A stretch of DNA of 48,135 nt from Owenweeksia sp. GTDB lineage: Bacteria > Bacteroidota > Bacteroidia > Flavobacteriales > Schleiferiaceae. Location of the stretch: NCBI GenBank assembly GCA_028285465.1, contig JANQPD010000013.1, forward strand, positions 1 to 48,135, in the 5' to 3' direction. This document shows positions 43,601 through 48,135 of this stretch, piece by piece. The notes below the pieces were generated by a model that did no database searches, was not told where the DNA came from, and saw only the letters and a list, made by a program, of their open reading frames with translations. Numbering within the stretch: position 1 is the stretch's first letter; each line of letters opens with the position of its first letter. The translations under genes and the position numbers were made by a program.

Positions 43601-46600
43601 TCCTTTAGAATCATAAGTGTTTTTAGTAATACGGGTAAGTAAGCCGGGTGAAGATATCTGAGTTTCTTCGATATTGCCAAAAATATCGAATTGAGTATGT
43701 TCCATTTGTACGGGATTAGTAGTATTGGCATACTCGATACTGCGGAACAAGCCATTGCTATTGTAGGAATGAACAGTGGTTTTAGAAACAGAAGCTTCAC
43801 CTGTCCGCTCGTTGGTAATGCTTACAACTTCAGGGAAGGCAATATTGCCTCCACAAAGAGCTACGTAATTGGAGTACTCTTCTGATACATGTTCCTGATA
43901 AATACCGGTACCGGTTATAGGCCAACCGAGTTGACTTTGTTTGGACAAGAGATTACCATAGCTATCGTATTCCATGGCATGTAAGTTTTTGGCATCGCGG
44001 GGGTAATCCAATTCTTCTAATTCAGTAATGCTTATCCAAAAACGATTGTTACTCAAGCTATTAAAATTAGTGGAGGGTATAGTTACATAGATATTATCAT
44101 TAGTGGTGTTGTGCAACACAGTGTGTTTGCCTTTGGCAGGATAATAGTAGGTTGTATTAAAAGTATAGTCTTCTACACTTTTGTTAATGTTCACATTGTT
44201 TTCAGATATGATGCGTTCAAAACCGAGAAAGCCACGCCCTTGCCTATGCAGGTGTGCTCCTATGTAGGTATAATTAGTTGTGAATAGCCCGCCAATACCA
44301 TCTGGAACGGTCACTTCATCTACAGTATAAATAGGCGGAGCTACCTTGATCATAGGATAAGGCTTTTCCGCATCTTTGATATAAAAGCCTCCTCCTTCTG
44401 TTAAAGGCTTATAGTTAAACTCTGTTGTAAGCCCATATCCATCGGTTATTTTCTCTAATAGCCTTTCCGTTCCAAAAGGTTTGAATAGGAATATATCCAT
44501 AGGAGAAGAAAAAAGGGTTTGTTGAATCAAATCAGATCTGCCATCCCCGTTAAAATCTCCCAATGCCACACCAGCTCCTAAAGAGGTTATACTAGTATGG
44601 ATCTCTTCAAAATCAAATGAGTTGCCTCTGCTGTAATAAATGTTTAGCGTAACAGCACTCGTATTTGTATTATAATAGGTATATAATATATCGCTTTTAC
44701 CATCCCCATTAAAATCACTAACAAGTACCCTGTGATTTCCTGTAAAATGTATAGGGGTAACAGGAGTAAAGCTTCCTGCTGTAAAAGAAATACCATTGGA
44801 ATACTCTAAATACCAGTTAGAGCTTACATGGGTTAATAGATCTGTTTTACCATCGCCATTAAAATCACCAGTATAAACATCATGCCACTGAGTAGGGAAA
44901 CCAGAATCATATAATACATAAGCATAATATTGACCCATAACTTTTTTGAAGGTATATATCTTGGTATTGCTATTAATTACGACCATCAGTTCCTGTTTTC
45001 CGTCTCCATTAAAATCAATTACACGTAACTTATCAGCCTCTGCCCAGTCTTGTGCGGTAAAGCTTCCTTGTATTATTATTTCATTATTGGGATTATCTCC
45101 TCCTTCTAGAGATATGAATGCTTTATAATTGAAAAAATCACTTAAAAAAAGTAAATAATCTCCCTTTCCATCCCCGTCAAAATCACCTGCTGAATAATAT
45201 TGATGATTGATATTGAATATACTATAAGGGGAAGGGGAAGGAATTACGGTATTGGATAGAGCACCTGTTCCGCTATAATTAGCATCAACCCTATTAAAGA
45301 AGTCTATGTAATAATAATTACTAAAAGAAGGGTGAGGATTAACATTAGCCGCCATTAAATCACTTAGTCCATCCCCATTATAGTCTGCAACAGGTAGGTT
45401 TTGAATGCTGGGATGACCAGGTTCTATACTTGCATATATAGGTACATTATAAGCTAAATTAAATCCATTATTGTTACTATTTCTATAGTAAATTTCTATA
45501 TCTGTATTATAACGAAACCCATTATTGTATGCATACCCGGCTAATAATAAGTCGGTGCGCCCATCCCCATTATAATCTCCTGTAAAAACATCTTTACCAT
45601 TACCTTGCCCGGCAGAGGTAGTTTCGAAAGAAACATCTTGAGGGACTTGTCCATACTCAAATTTGGTAGAGTTTAAAGTAGAGCCATCGGTTCCCATTTC
45701 AGTTAACTCCCTTAATAGTGAATGGCCTTCTACAAAAGCATAATTGAAAAGGAATTTTTTAAAAAGCTGGCTGTTTTCACCGTTTATGGTAATATCATTT
45801 AGTAAATGGACCTGATTAAAACCATCACCTTTTGAATACAGGATATTATTATCTAAGCGATTGCCATAGCCGAATTTAATAGAATTGTAAGGAGTCAGTC
45901 CAGCGCTACTATTTCCAGTGTAAAGAATTTCATCCAATAAAAAAGCGTTATTGGCAATTTTGTATTTAAATTCAATGTAATTGCCATTACAATCTTTGAT
46001 CTTACTAAGGCTCCACGAAAGTGTAACACCGGTGGAATGCGTGTGCCTTGAGTTGGCAGAGGAGCCATACTCATAAGTTAATCCTTCTTTAGTTTCCACT
46101 CTGAATGAGCGAGGCCCATTAATGCCAGAGCCTATGGCAGTAATAATAGAAAAGTCTTCTATTTCTCCTCCATAAACAGATCCAGGATCTCCGTAGGTTC
46201 CGCTCATTAACATCAAGCGATTGCCATTTAGGTAATAAGCATCATCTTTTAGGAACTGCATAGTCTCAATCTCACCATCGTGAAAAATATTGCGGTTGCC
46301 TCTGCTGATGGAAGAAAGGCCTGTAACCGACCAGCCCATCCCTAAAATTCTATTGCCTCCCATGCTGTTGTAGGCCAATGCAATACTGGGAACTAAACCA
46401 TTGGTGCCGGGAGGAAGGGGAATAGGGATAGTATAAGAAGCTCCGCCAGTAGGAGTGACAGCATGTGACCCAATGGTTCGACCTACTGGCCTGGATTGAT
46501 CGATTGGAGGAGCGGGGTTGTCCCCACCATACGGAGTAAGATAAACAGTTTCGGTACCGCCACCATCTCCATCACCACCTTCACGGAGAACTTGAAAGGT

Positions 46601-46717
46601 TTCGAGTGATGGATTGGTGGGCAGGTATGTATTTGTGCCAGCATCTGCCGCTAATTGTAAGCCAAATAAAAGGCCTAGGCAACAGAACAAATGGTTTATT
46701 ATCTTATGAGTTTTCAT
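40625..46717 (-). CDS. Giant exported SpvB/FG-GAP/RHS repeat protein B with variable C-terminal tip
   Basis: The 2030-residue protein has a signal peptide (about residues 7-26). It then has an SpvB-like domain (about 80-330, YTIPIPLPPGTNGLVPSIAL and RILGMGWSVTG), and seven FG-GAP-like repeats near 386, 446, 514, 569, 619, 670 and 724, each with a D-x-N/D-G-D-G motif. RHS/YD repeats follow (about 900-1650; TYDSFGNTTEVSDGS, QYDVMGRLISKQG), then the RHS core ending at YVYNNPLKYTDPNGE near 1754. A tip of about 275 residues comes last, starting with Ala/Gly-rich hydrophobic stretches, unlike the tip of protein A. No homologous domain is recognised in the tip. The whole gene is AT-rich, in contrast with the body of gene A. 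It lies 50 bases behind the small AGNRI gene and is followed by a terminator. Confidence 0.9.
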   Translation of the reverse strand: MKTHKIINHLFCCLGLLFGLQLAADAGTNTYLPTNPSLETFQVLREGGDGDGGGTETVYLTPYGGDNPAPPIDQSRPVGRTIGSHAVTPTGGASYTIPIPLPPGTNGLVPSIALAYNSMGGNRILGMGWSVTGLSSISRGNRNIFHDGEIETMQFLKDDAYYLNGNRLMLMSGTYGDPGSVYGGEIEDFSIITAIGSGINGPRSFRVETKEGLTYEYGSSANSRHTHSTGVTLSWSLSKIKDCNGNYIEFKYKIANNAFLLDEILYTGNSSAGLTPYNSIKFGYGNRLDNNILYSKGDGFNQVHLLNDITINGENSQLFKKFLFNYAFVEGHSLLRELTEMGTDGSTLNSTKFEYGQVPQDVSFETTSAGQGNGKDVFTGDYNGDGRTDLLLAGYAYNNGFRYNTDIEIYYRNSNNNGFNLAYNVPIYASIEPGHPSIQNLPVADYNGDGLSDLMAANVNPHPSFSNYYYIDFFNRVDANYSGTGALSNTVIPSPSPYSIFNINHQYYSAGDFDGDGKGDYLLFLSDFFNYKAFISLEGGDNPNNEIIIQGSFTAQDWAEADKLRVIDFNGDGKQELMVVINSNTKIYTFKKVMGQYYAYVLYDSGFPTQWHDVYTGDFNGDGKTDLLTHVSSNWYLEYSNGISFTAGSFTPVTPIHFTGNHRVLVSDFNGDGKSDILYTYYNTNTSAVTLNIYYSRGNSFDFEEIHTSITSLGAGVALGDFNGDGRSDLIQQTLFSSPMDIFLFKPFGTERLLEKITDGYGLTTEFNYKPLTEGGGFYIKDAEKPYPMIKVAPPIYTVDEVTVPDGIGGLFTTNYTYIGAHLHRQGRGFLGFERIISENNVNINKSVEDYTFNTTYYYPAKGKHTVLHNTTNDNIYVTIPSTNFNSLSNNRFWISITELEELDYPRDAKNLHAMEYDSYGNLLSKQSQLGWPITGTGIYQEHVSEEYSNYVALCGGNIAFPEVVSITNERTGEASVSKTTVHSYNSNGLFRSIEYANTTNPVQMEHTQFDIFGNIEETQISSPGLLTRITKNTYDSKGRFSLAFENELGQTENRTYHPLWGKAEEVIAVDGLIAQQTYDPFGRVATITDALNHTTQLSWVWDAQTGSGVGGTSVNNAIYHKELDIPGSPNQEVYYDIYDRERMTQTEGYNGQTVHEVTSYDEQGRVKTTSTPFYNAASAIVTTSTYDDYNRPVNISNGVSSTSYSYSSGNGQLTTVTTLPNSSTKTTIVDAVGKTLSSTDNGGTLYFTYDSFGNTTEVSDGSIAISSMVYDSYGRQESLTNVDAGTSEYDYDAYGQLISQTDANGNAHSMQYDVMGRLISKQGTEGTTTYDYVVGGNGLNQLEKMTGFNGIEKEYTYDSYGRLEKLDVPYAQGFSCQFFYDTFGRNHKKIYSSGVDVSKQFDGNGYLLKILSVDNGVLVDIYEPSDMDAFGHHTKYTLGNGIESDHTYNHYGYPTRYNTNGGLQDLQLDWNMTTGNLNQRTDHIKSLSESFTYDNMDRLTNSTSALAPQVQTTYDLDGSINFNDPAGVYQPWATVNNRVRKISNPTTNISLTTQQIEYTTFNEPDKIIEGDEMNFVYGPDYRRIHSALTDVQSNPIILRWYVPEANYEIEYSQGTYNHIHYIRAGGKLVAMLVKEDGSTQTDYYYTYTDHLGSILTVTDDNATVIAEQSFDAWGRRRDPSTWQYVASLTANPKWLFRGYTGHEQLDHFELVHMNGRLYAPKTGMMLSPDNFVLEHYNTQSHNRYIYVYNNPLKYTDPNGEAPLLAAVAIAFAVGGTTNAILNADKIDSFGKGALYFAVGGIGAAAGVALPPASAPIKTGLLIGGLSTGALNVGADYATGNLNENSNFGDIVASFRKGVIAGGVGTAIGNIALHTTLQFGQGIFKESFFEALKPYQDLVKEVLAPKGEGFRIKSGLTSGTIRLFFNAEKVEGLKDGSAVFARGFIGSFVSNTIDYKLLNAEKISGVAVHGLSSLGAGLSTSLIFERDNLLQSTVTNSAGAFLFRKGTSIFGNVDFNTLNKQDLIPYLKMF

Positions 46718-46767
46718 AGAATTAGATAATTACAGGGTTAAATGTTGTAAGAAGAGTGATTGGCTCC

Positions 46768-47256
46768 TTATTCCTTGATCACGGAATACCTCTTACTGCC
46801 TTCACCAATGCGGATCTCAATGAGGTAGAGGCCCGAGGAATAGGGGCTGAGATCCAGTTCATAAAGATGCTGTTCGGTTGCCAGCTCTTTTTTAAACAAC
46901 ATTGCCCCAGCCGGGCTGTAGAGTATCAGTGTTCTGGTCTCAGATTCATTGGCTAAACCCACAAACTTGACTTTCAGGAAGCTGCTGGTAGGATTCGGAT
47001 AGACCCAAACATGAATTCTGCCTAGTTCATCCTCATTATGAACTTTTTTAAGATTTGCATTATAGCGGTTGGCTTGTTCTATCAAGTCATCTTGTAGCAC
47101 TTTGCTTCCTGGCCCCGGACCTTGATTTTGCCAGGGTTCTCTTAGGATACGATTCCCGGCATTGTCATAGGTGTATTCTACACTTTGTCCGGGAGTAAAT
47201 TGGGCACTCAAGAGGCAGCTCAACAGGCAGCCTGCTAAAAGTAGGGTAAGCTTCAT
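46768..47256 (-). CDS. Small T9SS-sorted protein with RHS-like AGNRI motif (locus B)
   Basis: The 162-residue protein has a signal peptide (about residues 1-18). VEYTYDNAGNRILREPWQ follows at about 27-44, matching the same place in the locus A homologue (VQYGYDAAGNRISREVVQ). A linker comes next, then a T9SS type A sorting domain (VWVYPNPTSSFLKVKF, GLYLIEIRIG, RYSVIKE). It is the first gene of an operon with RHS B. The sequence around VWVYPNPT is the standard start of this sorting domain. Function unknown; a surface anchor or export partner of the RHS giant is the simplest idea. Confidence 0.8.
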   Translation of the reverse strand: MKLTLLLAGCLLSCLLSAQFTPGQSVEYTYDNAGNRILREPWQNQGPGPGSKVLQDDLIEQANRYNANLKKVHNEDELGRIHVWVYPNPTSSFLKVKFVGLANESETRTLILYSPAGAMLFKKELATEQHLYELDLSPYSSGLYLIEIRIGEGSKRYSVIKE

Positions 47257-47684
47257 CTTTGAAGTATTAAGATTTATAGATTCTTTTCCTCCAAATTATG
47301 TAGTTTGAATACCGCTATTTTCCTTTTTGTATCAAGTGGGCTATTCTTTGTATGAATGTGCTAATGTGCTGTGTGAAAGTAAAAATGGGATTGCAACAGG
47401 TGAAAGAAGTTTGCAGTTTAATGAATTGTATTTAGCTAGGCACTTCTACACTAGGTGGTAGCTGGTTTGCGACCTGGTCGAAAGTGTTATTAGGGATGCC
47501 TAAGCCTTTTGTGTATTTATTAGGTAGAGTTTGTCAATTGTGATGAAAAGCACTCTTGATCACCCTCATCTATATCTCTAGTTTGATGCAACATTAAGAA
47601 GAGTTGAATTCTATGCTTTAATGGTCTCTACTAATGGCCTTTTTCATACAAGAAGGGTAAAGAAGAGTTACAAATCTTTGGAAA
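47257..47684. other. 428-base AT-rich intergenic region, no gene seen
   Basis: The region between the small T9SS protein start and the cupin gene stop holds only short frames with many stops on both strands. It must contain the promoter of the small T9SS/RHS B operon (minus strand), but no full match to TAnnTTTG was found; a one-mismatch form lies about 30 bases upstream of the start. No repeats or RNA genes are recognised. Confidence 0.5.
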
Positions 47685-48002
47685 CTAATAGTGCACTGCC
47701 AGCCAAACCGTTTTTTGCTTTGGGTCTGTCCATTTTACCCTGTGCTTCGTATGCGCGGGAATGTTCAGGTAATCGTTTTTGCTGAGTGTTACTTCGCTCA
47801 GGTCGTCAAACTGGAGAATGGCCTTGCCTTGTATTACCATTACCCATTCGTGCCGGGCCTGGTCATACCAGCCTGATTCAGGAGAAGAGTGCCCTTCTGA
47901 AACAATGCGTTCAAGTTGGACATGCTCCGTATGTATAAGGTCTTCAAAGAGTTCGTCATTGATCTTATCGGGAATGGACTGGAGAAAATTGGAAGAATGC
48001 AT
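47685..48002 (-). CDS. Small cupin-domain protein
   Basis: The 105-residue protein is one cupin beta-barrel. Metal-binding candidates are His and Glu in WYDQARHEWVMVIQGKA (cupin motif 1) and the His residues in NIPAHTKHRVKW (motif 2). Such proteins are often small isomerases, dioxygenases or sensors; no substrate can be inferred. Transcribed apparently alone; the 5' leader contains a short palindrome (CCGGG/CCCGG). Confidence 0.88.
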   Translation of the reverse strand: MHSSNFLQSIPDKINDELFEDLIHTEHVQLERIVSEGHSSPESGWYDQARHEWVMVIQGKAILQFDDLSEVTLSKNDYLNIPAHTKHRVKWTDPKQKTVWLAVHY

Positions 48003-48065
48003 GGTGTCGTTGTTTTATTTTGATGAAAGCCTCCAACCGGGCAATATCCGATTACCCGGCCATTT

Positions 48066-48073
48066 TATGTTTG
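48066..48073 (+). promoter_or_regulatory. Candidate -7 box (TATGTTTG) for the gene at the right edge
   Basis: A TAnnTTTG match 28 bases before the ATG at 48102. No -33 TTG is seen. Confidence 0.35.
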
Positions 48074-48101
48074 TCACTGCCAGGAAACAATAAAAAAAAT
48101 T

Positions 48102-48135
48102 ATGGGATACAGCAAAGATTTTCAAGAGGGTTTGA
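48102..48135 (+). CDS. Possible start of a gene running off the right edge
   Basis: An ATG opens a frame (MGYSKDFQEGL) that continues to the window edge, 11 complete codons only. A promoter-like box precedes it. Too short to identify. Confidence 0.3.
   Translation, partial: MGYSKDFQEGL

Noticed and set aside
48040..48060. CCGGG/CCCGG palindrome before the cupin gene as terminator
   Set aside because: Only a 5-base stem and no good T run on either strand.
1..48135. tRNA, rRNA, insertion sequences or prophage genes
   Set aside because: No cloverleaf, ribosomal RNA stretch, transposase, integrase or phage structural gene was recognised on either strand.

Overview
The window is a chromosomal segment of a Bacteroidota bacterium, most likely a member of the Flavobacteriales. 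This rests on: an exosortase of the XrtF type with its small membrane partner; two proteins with C-terminal Por-secretion (T9SS) sorting domains; a TonB-dependent receptor with an N-terminal carboxypeptidase-like regulatory domain; a Bacteroidota-style guaA / PBP1-LysM pair; repeated TAnnTTTG promoter boxes; and almost no Shine-Dalgarno sequences. No rRNA, tRNA, CRISPR array, transposase or integrase was found.

Layout. Positions 1-1736 (minus) hold the 5' part of a TonB-dependent receptor and a membrane-anchored SRPBCC/GyrI-like protein. 1963-5548 (plus) is guaA and a LysM/periplasmic-binding-like protein, convergent with a MoxR/ChlI-like AAA ATPase (5545-7020). 7280-11841 is an envelope-polysaccharide/exosortase run: a FlaA1/CapD-type sugar-nucleotide dehydratase, a Wzi-like outer-membrane barrel, XrtF and its partner. 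11902-16210 is a MacAB-like export operon with two tandem permeases and an HlyD-type adaptor. A YceI-like lipoprotein, radC, and a tightly overlapping deacetylase / FemAB-like / YjjG-like trio follow. 20802-24742 is an overlapping five-gene operon encoding four lipoproteins (one DUF1549-like, one carrying a CxxxxCH cytochrome motif) and a Tat-type DUF1501-like protein. It looks like a split version of the planctomycete PSCyt1/DUF1549/DUF1501 arrangement.

The accessory core is two giant exported SpvB/FG-GAP/RHS proteins. Locus A (25082-31399, plus) has a base-rich conserved body and an AT-rich variable tip. It is followed by three AT-rich genes for small exported proteins, then a small T9SS-tagged protein carrying an RHS-like YD-AGNRI motif, then two outer-membrane barrels. 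Locus B (40625-46717, minus) is AT-rich throughout, has a different tip with no downstream partner, and is preceded in its own operon by a homologous small T9SS-tagged AGNRI protein. Housekeeping genes ffh and folD, a lipoprotein, a PhzF-like protein and a methyltransferase separate the two loci; a cupin gene ends the window.

Best candidates for something undescribed are the twice-seen pairing of SpvB/RHS giants with small T9SS-tagged AGNRI proteins, and the split lipoprotein/DUF1501 operon. All functional statements come from reading motifs by eye; no database search was possible.
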